From Thalassotalea algicola (GTDB lineage: Bacteria; Pseudomonadota; Gammaproteobacteria; Enterobacterales; Alteromonadaceae): DNA of 64,000 nt. Below the pieces are notes generated by a model that saw only the letters and a program-made list of their open reading frames with translations, searched no databases and was not told the origin of the DNA. The position numbers and the translations under genes were made by a program. The first letter of the stretch is position 1. Each line of letters begins with the position of its first letter. Shown piece by piece: positions 1 through 9,121 of the stretch. The stretch lies in contig NZ_JABBXH010000002.1 of assembly GCF_012932965.1 (NCBI RefSeq), forward strand, positions 458,623 to 522,622, in the 5' to 3' direction.

Positions 1-1947
1 CTCGCTAGTGCTGGTGACAGCGCAGCAGAGCCAGAAGTAGACAGTGCGGTTGATGCTATTGAAGATGGCGCGGATGTCACTGACCCAGATGATATCGATG
101 CATTACTCGCTAGTGCTGGTGACAGCGCAGCAGAGCCAGAACTAGACAGTGCGGTTGATGCTATTGAAGATGACGCGGATGTCACTGACCCCGACGATAT
201 TGATGCCTTACTAGATAGTGTAGGTGCAGTGCCAGAAGTAGACAGTGCGGCTGATGCTATTGAAGATGGCGCGGATGTCACCGACCCCGACGATATTGAT
301 GCTTTATTAGATAGTGTAGGTGCAGAACCAGAGTCAGAAAATGCGGCTGATGCTATTGAAGATGGCGCGGATGTCACTGACCCAGATGATATTGATGCCT
401 TACTAGATAGTGTAGGTGCAGAGCCAGAAGTAGACAGTGCGGCTGATGCTATTGAAGATGGCACGAATGTCACCGACCCCGACGATATTGATGCCTTATT
501 AGATAGTGTGAGTGCAGAGCCAGAAAGTGCGGCTGATGCCATAGAAGACGGTGCCGATGTTACAGATCCGGATGATATTGATGCATTGTTGGCTAGTGTA
601 GGGGGAGCAGAAGAAACTAAACCAGACGATGCCGCTAGTGATGACAATATGGAAATCACAGATCCTGATGATATTGATGCATTGCTCGATAGCATTGGCG
701 TCAATGATGATGACGATATCGGTCAAACCAGCGATGTTGAAGGAGAAATTTCGGCAGCTGATGAGCTTGATGAAACGAGTGAAATTACGGACGCCGCAGA
801 CATTGATGCATTATTATCTGAAGCTGAAAACAGTGATGATGAAACTCAAGAAGCTGAGCATAAGGAGCAAATTGAAGCGTTTACCGAAGATTACGTAGCG
901 CCATTTCTTTCTGCCGATTTTAGCGACATTACTAATGAGGCACCAGACAATGCATCAGAGAGTGCATCAGAAGATACTGATACAATTGAAGTAGACATTG
1001 AAGAAGCCTCTGAAGAAGAAATAGAAGATATTATTGACGAAGCACAAATTGATATTGATCAAATCGAAGATCGTGGAGAATCTGAACAAAACTCTCTGGG
1101 GCATCCAGAGATTGACGAGATGCTGTCTTCAGGTATAGACGAAAATGACTTGTCTGATGAAATTGATATTGATTCTTTGATTGATGATGTTCAAGAAGGA
1201 GCGTCAGAAGAGTTACTTGATATTGGTGATGATATTTTAGGCGGATTTGAAGAACCTGAAGAAACCGAGGTATCGGAAGATATTCTCGCCGGTATTGATA
1301 GTGAATTTGACGAATCAACATTATCTGAATTATTGAATGATGAAAAAGAAACTGAGACAGCGGTAGAGCTCTCTCCTGATTTTACCGATAGCAATGTTTT
1401 AGCGGACTTACTTGCCGAAGGCGAATCAGAGCGTAAAGAAGTAGCAGAAGCAAACGAAATAGATGACATTCAAGAGCTTGATAGTTTAGATTTTGATGAA
1501 CTACTGGCTAACATTGAAGAAGAATCAAGCACATCAAGTGATGAAGAGGGTTTTGACCTTACTGATGAATTAGATATTGGTGATGATGTATTAGAGGTAC
1601 CTGAGTTATCAATTACGCCTGAAAATACGCAAGAGCAAGATCAGGTAGAGGACTTTGTTTCAGTTGATTCGTTATTGTCCGATAGTTTAGATACGCCAAA
1701 TCAAGAAGAACCTTATGAGCATGCGAATATCGATGTCGGGTTAGGCGAATTCCCTGAATTTACATCAGATGGCAATGACGTCGATGTTGATGACGATGAC
1801 AATGGCGTAGCTGCTAAATTAGATTTAGCTAAAGTCTATTTAGAAATTGGTGACAAAGAAAATGCCGAAGTTATTTTAAATGATGTAGTGCAAATGGGTG
1901 ATGCGCAACAGCAATTTGAAGCGCAACAATTACTCGACAATTTATAG
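1..1947 (+). CDS. fimV: FimV family polar hub protein, C-terminal part (5' truncated)
   Basis: The reading frame is open from base 1, so the gene begins upstream of the window and 648 codons plus a stop are seen. FimV proteins are inner-membrane, peptidoglycan-binding hubs for type IV pili and cell polarity. The N-terminal LysM and membrane segment are not in view. What is visible is the very acidic cytoplasmic linker (Asp/Glu-rich throughout) and the conserved FimV C-terminal domain, with a TPR-like helix pair (AAKLDLAKVYLEIGDKENA) ending in QQLLDNL. The linker begins with tandem repeats of a unit containing ITDPDDIDALLDS. Position directly before truA is the usual fimV site in this order. 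The call is secure from the C-terminus and context; the exact repeat number depends on the missing part. Confidence 0.9.
   Translation, partial: LASAGDSAAEPEVDSAVDAIEDGADVTDPDDIDALLASAGDSAAEPELDSAVDAIEDDADVTDPDDIDALLDSVGAVPEVDSAADAIEDGADVTDPDDIDALLDSVGAEPESENAADAIEDGADVTDPDDIDALLDSVGAEPEVDSAADAIEDGTNVTDPDDIDALLDSVSAEPESAADAIEDGADVTDPDDIDALLASVGGAEETKPDDAASDDNMEITDPDDIDALLDSIGVNDDDDIGQTSDVEGEISAADELDETSEITDAADIDALLSEAENSDDETQEAEHKEQIEAFTEDYVAPFLSADFSDITNEAPDNASESASEDTDTIEVDIEEASEEEIEDIIDEAQIDIDQIEDRGESEQNSLGHPEIDEMLSSGIDENDLSDEIDIDSLIDDVQEGASEELLDIGDDILGGFEEPEETEVSEDILAGIDSEFDESTLSELLNDEKETETAVELSPDFTDSNVLADLLAEGESERKEVAEANEIDDIQELDSLDFDELLANIEEESSTSSDEEGFDLTDELDIGDDVLEVPELSITPENTQEQDQVEDFVSVDSLLSDSLDTPNQEEPYEHANIDVGLGEFPEFTSDGNDVDVDDDDNGVAAKLDLAKVYLEIGDKENAEVILNDVVQMGDAQQQFEAQQLLDNL
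49..630 (+). repeat. In-frame tandem repeats in fimV
   Basis: Units begin at 49, 154, 250, 346, 442 and 532 with the codons for (A/V)DAIEDGADVTDP, so spacing is 105, 96, 96, 96 and 90 bases, all multiples of three. A partial unit lies before 49, and degenerate units continue near 640-700 and 780-820 (core DP/DA-D-IDALL). The best copies differ by only a few bases, which suggests recent duplication by slippage or recombination. The period is 30-35 residues. Confidence 0.92.
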
Positions 1948-1962
1948 TAAAGGTAGTGTTTT

Positions 1963-1992
1963 AAAAAACGTCGCTTATAGCGGCGTTTTTTT
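1963..1992 (+). terminator. Rho-independent terminator after fimV
   Basis: A stem pairs AAAAAACGTCGCT with AGCGGCGTTTTTT (one G-U pair) around a TAT loop and ends in a T run, 15 bases after the fimV stop codon. It probably separates fimV from truA. Confidence 0.8.
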
Positions 1993-2017
1993 ATGCCTAC
2001 AGTTCTCAGGTAAAGCG

Positions 2018-2056
2018 TTGTGGTATTCAATGTAAAAATTTAGGATAATGCGCGCC
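2018..2056 (+). promoter_or_regulatory. Probable truA promoter with GC-rich discriminator
   Basis: TTGTGG (2018-2023) is followed after 17 bases by TAGGAT (2041-2046), then by a GC-rich stretch GCGCGCC before the start region. The -10 match is partial (4 of 6). A GC-rich discriminator is typical of promoters under ppGpp/DksA control. This is a prediction by eye only. Confidence 0.4.
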
Positions 2057-2075
2057 TTAATCGCTGGAGGTATAA

Positions 2076-2861
2076 ATGCGTTACGCATTAGGAATTGAAT
2101 ACGACGGTAAAAATTACTGTGGTTGGCAAAAGCAAAATCATTCCCCAAGTGTCCAAGAAACACTTGAAAAAGCTTTGTCGAAAATTGCAGATGAGCCAAT
2201 AGAAGTAGTCTGTGCTGGGCGCACAGATACAGGCGTGAATGCAACTAACCAGATTATTCATTTTGATACTGACAAACAACGTAAAGATGTTGCTTGGACG
2301 TTAGGCGTAAATACTAACCTCCCTAAGGACATTGCTGTTCGTTGGGTAAAGCAAGTAAATGATGATTTTCATGCTAGGTTTAGTGCAACAGCAAGGCGGT
2401 ATCGCTATGTCATATACAACGCCCGTTTAAGGCCTGCGATTCTAAATAGTGGTATGACGTTCTATCAACACCCTCTTAATGAGAAAGATATGCACCAAGC
2501 CGCCCAGGTTTTGGTTGGAGAGAATGATTTTACTTCATTTCGCACAGTGCATTGCCAAGCTCATTCTCCAATTAGAACATTGTCACATTGTAATGTTACT
2601 CGTTCAGGTGATTATTTAGTGTTAGATGTTAAAGGAAACGCCTTTTTACATCATATGATTAGAAACATAGCGGGTAGTCTAATGAGAGTCGGCCGAGGAA
2701 TTGAAACAATTGACTGGGTTGCTGAAGTTTTAGCCGCTAAAAATCGCTGTGTAGCAGGAATGACGGCACCAGCGGCTGGGTTATATTTTGTCGATGTTGA
2801 TTATCCTGAGCAATTTTCTATTCCTAAGTGCCCATTGGGTCCGCTATTTTTACCTGATTAA
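2076..2861 (+). CDS. truA: tRNA pseudouridine(38-40) synthase TruA
   Basis: TruA converts uridines 38, 39 and 40 of the tRNA anticodon arm to pseudouridine. The protein has 261 residues, close to the usual length of 260-270. The N-terminus [20 protein letters not shown] matches the family, and the catalytic Asp lies in [13 protein letters not shown] at about residue 51 (the motif is usually GRTDAGVHA, so A and H are replaced by T and N here). The C-terminal half has [20 protein letters not shown] good ribosome site (GGAGG) precedes the ATG by 6 bases. It heads the truA-accD-folC-dedD-cvpA-purF run. The usual dedA between truA and accD is absent. Confidence 0.96.
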   Translation: MRYALGIEYDGKNYCGWQKQNHSPSVQETLEKALSKIADEPIEVVCAGRTDTGVNATNQIIHFDTDKQRKDVAWTLGVNTNLPKDIAVRWVKQVNDDFHARFSATARRYRYVIYNARLRPAILNSGMTFYQHPLNEKDMHQAAQVLVGENDFTSFRTVHCQAHSPIRTLSHCNVTRSGDYLVLDVKGNAFLHHMIRNIAGSLMRVGRGIETIDWVAEVLAAKNRCVAGMTAPAAGLYFVDVDYPEQFSIPKCPLGPLFLPD

Positions 2862-2959
2862 GCTGCTAATAGATAACAACACAGACCAGTTTTTTGTAAC
2901 CCATGTACTGTAAATTATGGTTTAATTCGCCGTTATATTTGTTTTCACTAGTTATTTAG

Positions 2960-2994
2960 CGAAGGTTGATGCAAAATTGAGCACTTGACCTTCC
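2960..2994 (+). other. Imperfect hairpin in the accD leader
   Basis: GAAGGT and ACCTTC pair around an inner TGC/GCA stem with an 8-base AAAATTGA loop. A short T run (ATTTTT) follows within 5 bases. It lies 29 bases before the accD start codon. It may be a weak terminator or attenuator between truA and accD, or chance. The accD start has no strong ribosome site, so leader structure could matter. Confidence 0.35.
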
Positions 2995-3022
2995 TGATTT
3001 TTGCAATAGGCATTTTATATTT

Positions 3023-3892
3023 ATGAGCTGGATAGAAAAAATTCTCCCGAAAGCAAAAGGGACACAAAAACGTAATATCCCTGAAGGTGTATGGACTAAA
3101 TGTGGTTCATGTAACGCAATGCTATACAAAGCGGAAGTAGAGCGCCAAATTTATGTTTGTCCAAAATGTGATCATCATATGCGTGTTTCTGCTCGTAATC
3201 GCATCGAAATGTTTTTAGATCAGGGTGAACGGTTAGAAATTGGTGGTGATCTAGAGCCACAAGATATTTTGAAATTTAAAGACTCAAAACGTTATAAAGA
3301 TCGTATTTCGTCAGCGCAAAAAGTAACAGGCGAAAAAGATGCGTTAGTTGTAATGAAAGGTGAACTTAACGGCATGCCAATTGTGGCTGCTGCATTTGAA
3401 TTTTCTTTTTTAGGCGGTTCAATGGCATCGGTAGTAGGTGCTCGATTCGTTCAAGCTGTGGAACATTGTTTAGAACATAACTTACCGTTTGTTTGTTTTT
3501 CTGCAAGTGGCGGCGCTCGAATGCAAGAGGCTTTGTTCTCACTAATGCAAATGGCTAAAACCAGTGCGGCTTTAGCGAAAATGAGTGAAAAAGGCTTACC
3601 ATATATTTCAGTGTTAACCGATCCTACAATGGGTGGTGTTTCTGCGAGTTTAGCTATGTTAGGTGATATTAATGTGGCAGAGCCAAAAGCATTAATCGGC
3701 TTTGCCGGTCCTCGCGTTATAGAACAAACAGTAAGAGAGAAGCTACCTGAAGGATTTCAGCGCAGTGAATTCTTGTTAGAGAAAGGCGCTATTGACCTTA
3801 TTGTTGATCGTCGTGAAATGCGTGCTACTTTATCTCGTTTGTTGTCTAAGTTTATGGCTGTACCTAGCTTAGAAGCGGCTAACTCAAACTAA
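3023..3892 (+). CDS. accD: Acetyl-CoA carboxylase carboxyltransferase subunit beta
   Basis: AccD with AccA forms the carboxyltransferase that moves CO2 from carboxybiotin to acetyl-CoA, giving malonyl-CoA for fatty acid synthesis. The protein has 289 residues. A four-cysteine zinc ribbon is present (C27, C30, C46, C49: CGSC ... CPKC), followed by the crotonase-like core with [18 protein letters not shown] and [18 protein letters not shown]. The N-terminus [12 protein letters not shown] agrees with the family. It follows truA by 161 bases and precedes folC by 29 bases, as in other gammaproteobacteria. No clear Shine-Dalgarno sequence lies before the ATG. Confidence 0.97.
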   Translation: MSWIEKILPKAKGTQKRNIPEGVWTKCGSCNAMLYKAEVERQIYVCPKCDHHMRVSARNRIEMFLDQGERLEIGGDLEPQDILKFKDSKRYKDRISSAQKVTGEKDALVVMKGELNGMPIVAAAFEFSFLGGSMASVVGARFVQAVEHCLEHNLPFVCFSASGGARMQEALFSLMQMAKTSAALAKMSEKGLPYISVLTDPTMGGVSASLAMLGDINVAEPKALIGFAGPRVIEQTVREKLPEGFQRSEFLLEKGAIDLIVDRREMRATLSRLLSKFMAVPSLEAANSN

Positions 3893-3921
3893 TATTAAAA
3901 GAAGGTTTAACAATTACTTAA

Positions 3922-5187
3922 ATGAGTAAACTACCTTTAGAAAGCCATTGTGATGATTGGTCATTATCACAATGGCTTTGTTATTTAGAAACTATACATA
4001 CTCAAGAAATAGACTTGGGGTTAGATAGGATTAATCGAGTAGCTAAGTCAATGTCGATTTCATTAGACTTTGCCAAAGTTCTTACGGTTGCAGGTACTAA
4101 TGGTAAAGGCACGACTTGTGCGTTTATTGAAAATTACTTACTTAGTCGAAATAAAACAGTTTCAGTATACTCTTCCCCTCACATAGAACGCTTTAATGAA
4201 CGTTTAAGAACAAATCGAGTCGAGGTTGAAGACAAATATTGGATAGCGGCCTTATCAAAAGTTGAAAGGGCTCGCCAATCAACATCTTTAACTTATTATG
4301 AATTTACTACATTAGCTGCATTTGTCATTTTAGCTGAACTATCTCCTGAATATATCATTTTAGAAGTTGGTTTAGGGGGGAGGTTAGATGCAACCAATAT
4401 TATCAACCCTGATATTGCGGTACTCACTAGTGTCGCGCTAGATCATCAAGCATTTCTAGGTAACACACGAGAAGCTATTGGTTATGAGAAAGCTGGAATT
4501 TTTCGTTCTGGTATTCCCGCGGTCATTGGTGAGAAAGATACACCAACTACAGTACTTAATCATGCCGAAAATATTGGTGCTCGGGTTATTCAACGTGAAT
4601 ACGATTTTAAAGTAGTGGACGACGAAAATAGTCAACTATGGAACTGGCAGTCAGGCGATATTAAACTGAATGGGCTAGTTACTCCGTTTATACCTAAAGA
4701 TAATGTTGCAACCGCTATAGCGGTCATATCGAACTTGGGTTTTGAGTTAACTCAATCACAGCTAAATTCGGTAATATCTGAAACCAAAGTGCCTGGTCGA
4801 ACTGAGTTATTTCACGATAAGTGTGATGTTATGTTAGATGTTGGCCACAATCCTCATGCTGTTAATTATCTAGCGGGCGTACTAAAGCGTCTTAACTACT
4901 CTAAAGTGCATGCCGTTGTTGGTATGCTAAAAGATAAAGATATAACCGCTACGTTAAGTACAATTAGCGAGACGGTTGATTACTGGTACTTTGCATCTTT
5001 ACCTACAGAGCGCGCAGCAACATCGGAAGAAATAAGCCAACTTGCTAAAGTTAATAGTAATTGTTTTGACAATGTTAAACAGGCCTATACAATGGCAAAA
5101 AATAATGCATGCTCCGATGAGCTAGTGTTGGTTTTTGGTTCTTTTTTTACCGTTGCTGAAATTAGGCCAATACTGTTGTCAGATTAA
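3922..5187 (+). CDS. folC: Bifunctional folylpolyglutamate/dihydrofolate synthase
   Basis: FolC adds glutamate to dihydropteroate and to reduced folates with ATP. The 421 residues contain the Mur-ligase-type P-loop VAGTNGKGTTCAF (about residues 57-69), the family signature LEVGLGGRLDATN (about 149-161), the segment SVALDHQAFLGNT and the C-terminal ligase domain with DVGHNPHA. The length is typical. The best Shine-Dalgarno sequence (GAAGG) lies about 16 bases from the ATG, which is far, but the N-terminus fits the family. It lies in the accD-folC-dedD cluster. Confidence 0.96.
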   Translation: MSKLPLESHCDDWSLSQWLCYLETIHTQEIDLGLDRINRVAKSMSISLDFAKVLTVAGTNGKGTTCAFIENYLLSRNKTVSVYSSPHIERFNERLRTNRVEVEDKYWIAALSKVERARQSTSLTYYEFTTLAAFVILAELSPEYIILEVGLGGRLDATNIINPDIAVLTSVALDHQAFLGNTREAIGYEKAGIFRSGIPAVIGEKDTPTTVLNHAENIGARVIQREYDFKVVDDENSQLWNWQSGDIKLNGLVTPFIPKDNVATAIAVISNLGFELTQSQLNSVISETKVPGRTELFHDKCDVMLDVGHNPHAVNYLAGVLKRLNYSKVHAVVGMLKDKDITATLSTISETVDYWYFASLPTERAATSEEISQLAKVNSNCFDNVKQAYTMAKNNACSDELVLVFGSFFTVAEIRPILLSD

Positions 5188-5211
5188 CCAGTAATTGCGA
5201 GGGAATTTCGC

Positions 5212-5853
5212 TTGTCTACACCGTTCCAGAATCGTTTAGTAGGTACTATTATAGTTGCCGCCGCTGTCGTTATTTTTTTACCTGATATTTTAGACGGCGA
5301 AAAAGAAAGTTATCAGGCAGACTTTGAAGCAATTCCTCAAGCGCCAGCGTTTGAAGGTAGTAAAGAGCACAAAAAATTCCCTACTGAAAAGCTTAAAGAA
5401 ATTCCACAGCAAACCTTAAGTGATGAAACTGCCGCTGATGATCTACTTGTGGCTCAAAACGCTGATAAAGAAAAAGATGCTAATGCATTAGCTAAAGCTA
5501 CCCCACAAGAAACTGAAAACGTTACTAAAGAACCAGCAGCTAAACCTGCAGCGCAAAAAGTTGATAGCACAAAGGTTAATAAAACCCAGCCTGCTGTTAG
5601 TAAAGACAAGTATGCTTGGGTTATTCATCTGGGGAGTTTTAAGCATCAAAAGAATGTTGATGAATTGATGCGTAAATTAAAAAAAGGTGGATATACAGCT
5701 TTTACTCAGCCAATTAAAACGAAGAAGGGTGCGTTAACTAAAGTAATTGTCGGCCCTAATTTACATAAATCTGATCTTGAGAAAAAACTTAGTGAATTGA
5801 AAGCACTAACAAAAGTACAAGGTAGAATTGCTCGTTTTAAAGTAACAAAATAA
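5212..5853 (+). CDS. dedD: SPOR-domain septal protein DedD
   Basis: DedD binds denuded peptidoglycan at the division septum through a C-terminal SPOR domain. Here 213 residues carry a single N-terminal membrane helix (VGTIIVAAAVVIFLPDIL, about 10-27), a Lys/Ala/Glu/Gln-rich periplasmic linker and a C-terminal SPOR domain (about 135-213, beginning YAWVIHLGSFKHQKNVDEL). The start is TTG, with GAGGGA 6 bases upstream; no ATG gives the membrane helix. It lies between folC and cvpA, the conserved place for dedD, and that context supports the symbol. Confidence 0.9.
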   Translation: MSTPFQNRLVGTIIVAAAVVIFLPDILDGEKESYQADFEAIPQAPAFEGSKEHKKFPTEKLKEIPQQTLSDETAADDLLVAQNADKEKDANALAKATPQETENVTKEPAAKPAAQKVDSTKVNKTQPAVSKDKYAWVIHLGSFKHQKNVDELMRKLKKGGYTAFTQPIKTKKGALTKVIVGPNLHKSDLEKKLSELKALTKVQGRIARFKVTK

Positions 5854-5885
5854 TAAAAAATCTAGGATAGCGCTCTAGCTTCTGT

Positions 5886-5898
5886 TAGAATGCGCGCC
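5886..5898 (+). promoter_or_regulatory. -10 element and GC-rich discriminator before cvpA
   Basis: TAGAAT (5886-5891) is followed directly by GCGCGCC, as at the truA promoter (see 2041-2056). No convincing -35 is seen at 16-18 bases. No PurR operator like that of Escherichia coli cvpA-purF is visible upstream of cvpA. Confidence 0.4.
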
Positions 5899-5924
5899 AC
5901 TAATTTCTTGAGAATACTCAGTAT

Positions 5925-6407
5925 ATGGTTTGGATAGATTATGCCATTTTAACAGTGATCGGCATATCAACCTTAATTAGTTTAGTTCGTGGTTTTGTTA
6001 AAGAAGCAGTGTCTCTAGTTGTCTGGATCGGTGCCTTTTTTATCGCGAGCTCATTTTATCCAAATTTGGCTGCTCTGCTTACTAATATCTCTGATCATTT
6101 CCTGCGAAATGCCGCAGCAATTGCTATCCTTTTTATCACTACGTTAATTCTTGGCGCTCTGGTTAATTATGTTATTGGCCAACTTGTTCAGAAAACCGGA
6201 CTGTCCGGCACTGATCGCGTTTTAGGTTTGGCATTTGGTGCGTTAAGAGGTGTGTTAATTGTAAGTGCCTTGCTGTTCTTTATGGACGCATTTACCGCGA
6301 GTGCTTCAACGCACTGGTGGCAAGGCTCTACTTTGATCCCAGAGTTTAAGTTAGTGATAGAGTGGTTTTTTGAGTACCTTAAGCAAACTTCAAGCTTTTT
6401 AACTTAA
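5925..6407 (+). CDS. cvpA: CvpA family inner-membrane protein
   Basis: This is a 160-residue protein with about four membrane helices (residues about 5-22, 27-45, 64-86 and 103-121), as in colicin V production protein. CvpA is linked to colicin V export and to envelope stress and bile tolerance in other enterics; its molecular role is unclear. The conserved motif [20 protein letters not shown] is at the N-terminus, and [18 protein letters not shown] is in the middle. It lies 24 bases before purF, so the two genes are likely co-transcribed, as is usual. Confidence 0.93.
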   Translation: MVWIDYAILTVIGISTLISLVRGFVKEAVSLVVWIGAFFIASSFYPNLAALLTNISDHFLRNAAAIAILFITTLILGALVNYVIGQLVQKTGLSGTDRVLGLAFGALRGVLIVSALLFFMDAFTASASTHWWQGSTLIPEFKLVIEWFFEYLKQTSSFLT

Positions 6408-6431
6408 GCACATTCGGCGGGGAATAGGTTT

Positions 6432-7946
6432 ATGTGTGGTATTGTTGGCATTGTAGGTAATACATCTGTCGCTCAGTCTATATATGATGGTTTAACGGTT
6501 CTACAGCATCGTGGTCAAGACGCAGCTGGTATCGTAACCATAAATGACAATACGTTTCGATTACGTAAGGCTAATGGTCTAGTTAAAGATGTGTTTCACA
6601 CGCGTCATATGCTTAGATTGCAAGGCAACATTGGGATAGGTCATATTCGCTACCCGACTGCAGGAACATCAAGTTCATCAGAAGCACAGCCATTCTATGC
6701 TAACTCACCTTTTGGTCTTGCTTTAGCGCATAACGGTAACTTAACCAATTATGCCGAATTAAAGCAATGGCTATTTGAATCTGCTCGTCGTCATGTAAAT
6801 ACGACTTCAGATTCTGAATTATTACTTAATATTTTAGGTCATGAGCTGGCGCAAACTGAGCATTTAAATTTAACACCCGACGATGTGTTTACATCTATTG
6901 CTAACGTACATAAGCGCGTACGTGGTGGTTATGCTACGGTTGCCATGATTATTGGCCACGGTATGGTAGCGTTTCGTGACCCTAACGGTATTCGCCCGCT
7001 AGTATTTGGTAAACGAGAAACTGATAAAGGTGCTGAATATATGGTGGCATCAGAGTCAGTAGCTTTAGATGCTTGTGACTTTGAGTTTGTGCGTGATGTA
7101 GCGCCTGGAGAAGCTATTTATTTTACAGAAGATGGTAAAATCCATAGTCAGCAATGTGCAGAAGCGCCAAGTTATAGCCCTTGTATATTTGAATTTGTAT
7201 ATTTTGCTCGTCCGGATTCAACGATAGATAAAATGTCGGTATACGGCTCGCGTGTTGAAATGGGTAAAAAGCTTGGTGAAAAAATTGCCAAAGAATGGGA
7301 TGACTTAGATATTGATGTGGTGATTCCTATTCCTGAAACATCTTGTGATATCGCATTACAAATTGCTCATCAATTAGATATTCCATATCGCCAAGGTTTT
7401 GTTAAAAACCGTTATATTGGCCGCACATTTATTATGCCCGGACAGGAAATGCGTAAAAAGTCTGTTCGTCGTAAACTAAATGCGATTGGTGCAGAGTTCA
7501 AAGGTAAGAATGTTCTACTTGTTGATGACTCTGTTGTTCGCGGTACAACGTCTGAGCAAATTATTGAAATGGCGCGTGCTGCTGGGGCAAAGAAAGTTTA
7601 CTTTGCATCTGCAGCGCCAGAAATTCGTTTCCCTAATGTTTACGGTATCGACATGCCAAGTGCAAACGAGCTAATTGCTCATGGTCGTGAGGTTGAAGAT
7701 ATTTGTGAAATTATCGGTGCTGATGAACTGATCTTCCAAGATATTGAAGATTTAGTGGCGGCAGTGCGTATATCAAACCCTGAAATCAAGCGTTTTGAAA
7801 CATCAGTATTTGACGGTGTTTATATTACCAACGACATTGATCAAGGTTATTTAGAAGAACTTGATGCGGCTCGTAACAATGAATCTAAAGAGCAAACTGA
7901 TAAGAATGCAGATTCGATTATTGACCTTCACAATGAAGGGGCATAA
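6432..7946 (+). CDS. purF: Amidophosphoribosyltransferase PurF
   Basis: PurF makes 5-phosphoribosylamine from PRPP and glutamine, the first committed step of purine synthesis. The protein has 504 residues. Cys2 (MCGIVGIVG) is the glutaminase nucleophile of the N-terminal Ntn domain. The phosphoribosyltransferase domain carries the PRPP loop [18 protein letters not shown] (about residues 359-376). The family signature RPLVFGKRE and the segment [18 protein letters not shown] are present. GGCGGGGA lies before the ATG. It is last in the cluster and is followed by a strong terminator. Confidence 0.98.
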   Translation: MCGIVGIVGNTSVAQSIYDGLTVLQHRGQDAAGIVTINDNTFRLRKANGLVKDVFHTRHMLRLQGNIGIGHIRYPTAGTSSSSEAQPFYANSPFGLALAHNGNLTNYAELKQWLFESARRHVNTTSDSELLLNILGHELAQTEHLNLTPDDVFTSIANVHKRVRGGYATVAMIIGHGMVAFRDPNGIRPLVFGKRETDKGAEYMVASESVALDACDFEFVRDVAPGEAIYFTEDGKIHSQQCAEAPSYSPCIFEFVYFARPDSTIDKMSVYGSRVEMGKKLGEKIAKEWDDLDIDVVIPIPETSCDIALQIAHQLDIPYRQGFVKNRYIGRTFIMPGQEMRKKSVRRKLNAIGAEFKGKNVLLVDDSVVRGTTSEQIIEMARAAGAKKVYFASAAPEIRFPNVYGIDMPSANELIAHGREVEDICEIIGADELIFQDIEDLVAAVRISNPEIKRFETSVFDGVYITNDIDQGYLEELDAARNNESKEQTDKNADSIIDLHNEGA

Positions 7947-7975
7947 CTCTTAGTTAAAGAGTTAGTATCAGGCAT

Positions 7976-8002
7976 AAAAAAGCACCTTAAGGTGCTTTTT
8001 TT
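7976..8002 (+). terminator. Terminator after purF
   Basis: AAAAAAGCACCTTAAGGTGCTTTTTT is a self-complementary stem with a T run on both strands, 30 bases after the purF stop. It can also act for the convergent Yip1 gene. Confidence 0.9.
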
Positions 8003-8048
8003 GTTTTAAATGTTTGCCTATGTATTTGTTTATTTCTAATAAAAGATA

Positions 8049-8648
8049 TTAAGAAATATATTCAGGACCTAAGCCTAAGCTCCAAAGAATAGCCGTAGCT
8101 GCCATAATGCTTACAAGAAGTACTAAGCCGCAAGTAACTACTGAACTTGCATAAATAAACCCCTTTTCTTCAGGAATATTCATCATAATAGGAACCCCTG
8201 AATAAAGCAGGTATACCGAATAAGCAATAGCTGCTAAGCCTGCTGAAACGACAAACCATAGCACAGGGAATAGTGCCGTAATGCCCACCATTAATAAAGG
8301 TGTTGCAGTATAAGCTGCTAGTTCCAATGATTGAGTAAAGTTAGGTGATGAATCAAATGTTTTTGCCATCCAATGTATTAAATACGCCAATGCAAACACG
8401 CCAGCTATCATTGATGCATACATGCCGATAGACATAATCATGGCGCTATTTTGTGTTAACTTTATCGGATCGCCTGCGCCGATTGACCAACCGACATGTG
8501 CAGCAGCGTAATAACCGCATATTGAAGGTATTAATGCCACTATCAGTATATGAGCTAAGCTGTACATCAAGCTCTCATGACGTTTCTCTATTGTTTGCCA
8601 CTCTTCTCGTGGGTGGGCATACAAACCCCAGATATGATTTAGGATCAT
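8049..8648 (-). CDS. Yip1 family inner-membrane protein
   Basis: This 199-residue protein resembles the bacterial Yip1 domain family, which has no firm function in bacteria. The N-terminus NHIWGLYAHPREEWQTI (a W-x-P-x-x-W/T type opening) is typical, and about five hydrophobic helices follow (about 30-50, 72-95, 108-128, 130-152 and 166-190). AGAGGA lies 8 bases before the ATG. It stands alone and faces purF across a shared terminator. The family call is fairly firm; the role is unknown. Confidence 0.75.
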   Translation of the reverse strand: MILNHIWGLYAHPREEWQTIEKRHESLMYSLAHILIVALIPSICGYYAAAHVGWSIGAGDPIKLTQNSAMIMSIGMYASMIAGVFALAYLIHWMAKTFDSSPNFTQSLELAAYTATPLLMVGITALFPVLWFVVSAGLAAIAYSVYLLYSGVPIMMNIPEEKGFIYASSVVTCGLVLLVSIMAATAILWSLGLGPEYIS

Positions 8649-8845
8649 AGTATTATCCTCTCGCTGTCCCCGATTAATGGTACGGTATTGTTATTTTTGT
8701 TCGCCGTACTGCTTAACGTCGGTTATATATTTTTTTAATGCCGACTATTTATTTATGTAATATGGTTAAGCATTCGTCAAGAATAGAATGAAAATTAAGC
8801 GAAAAAGATCGGATAATTCTAAATATACGGTCAAAAAGTGTACGA

Positions 8846-9121
8846 TCAGGCGACTTTTACTCTGACAACATTCATCACTTCAATGTCAAAACCCGCGACA
8901 TTTTCTGTCGTTGGATAATAAGTTAGGTTTACTCGTTGGCCTTTTAAGTTTTGGTAGCGTTTTTTGCGTTTATATTTAAATGGCGCACTAACATCTTCCA
9001 ACATTAAGGTGTTAATAATCCATTCTCCATCTTCACGCTGAACATGTGAAACAACTTTTACTTCGATTGAATGAGTTAGATTTTTGTGACTCTTTAATAG
9101 TTTATCTACGTCAGTTTTCAT
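8846..9121 (-). CDS. Small conserved-looking basic protein of unknown function
   Basis: I do not recognise this 91-residue protein. It has no signal peptide or membrane helix. It is rich in Lys and Val and has a basic patch YKRKKRYQNLKGQRVNL at about 49-65, followed by alternating hydrophobic residues that suggest a small beta-rich fold. AAAAAGAA lies about 10 bases before the ATG. It stands alone, with 197 empty bases toward the Yip1 gene and the divergent beta-helix gene on its other side. A real gene is likely from its length and coding character, but not proven. Confidence 0.6.
   Translation of the reverse strand: MKTDVDKLLKSHKNLTHSIEVKVVSHVQREDGEWIINTLMLEDVSAPFKYKRKKRYQNLKGQRVNLTYYPTTENVAGFDIEVMNVVRVKVA

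Noticed and set aside
1-630. Regular repeats that could suggest a CRISPR array
   Set aside because: The repeats are long, in frame, nearly contiguous and translate to an acidic peptide in FimV. There are no unique spacers of constant length.
499-1469. Minus-strand and other-frame open frames inside fimV
   Set aside because: They arise from the codon-biased acidic repeats. They have no ribosome sites and give low-complexity Ser/Gln/Tyr products.
8669-8702. GTACGG/CCGTAC dyad as a terminator after the 91-residue gene
   Set aside because: The 6-bp stem has an 18-base loop and lacks a useful T run, so chance is likely.
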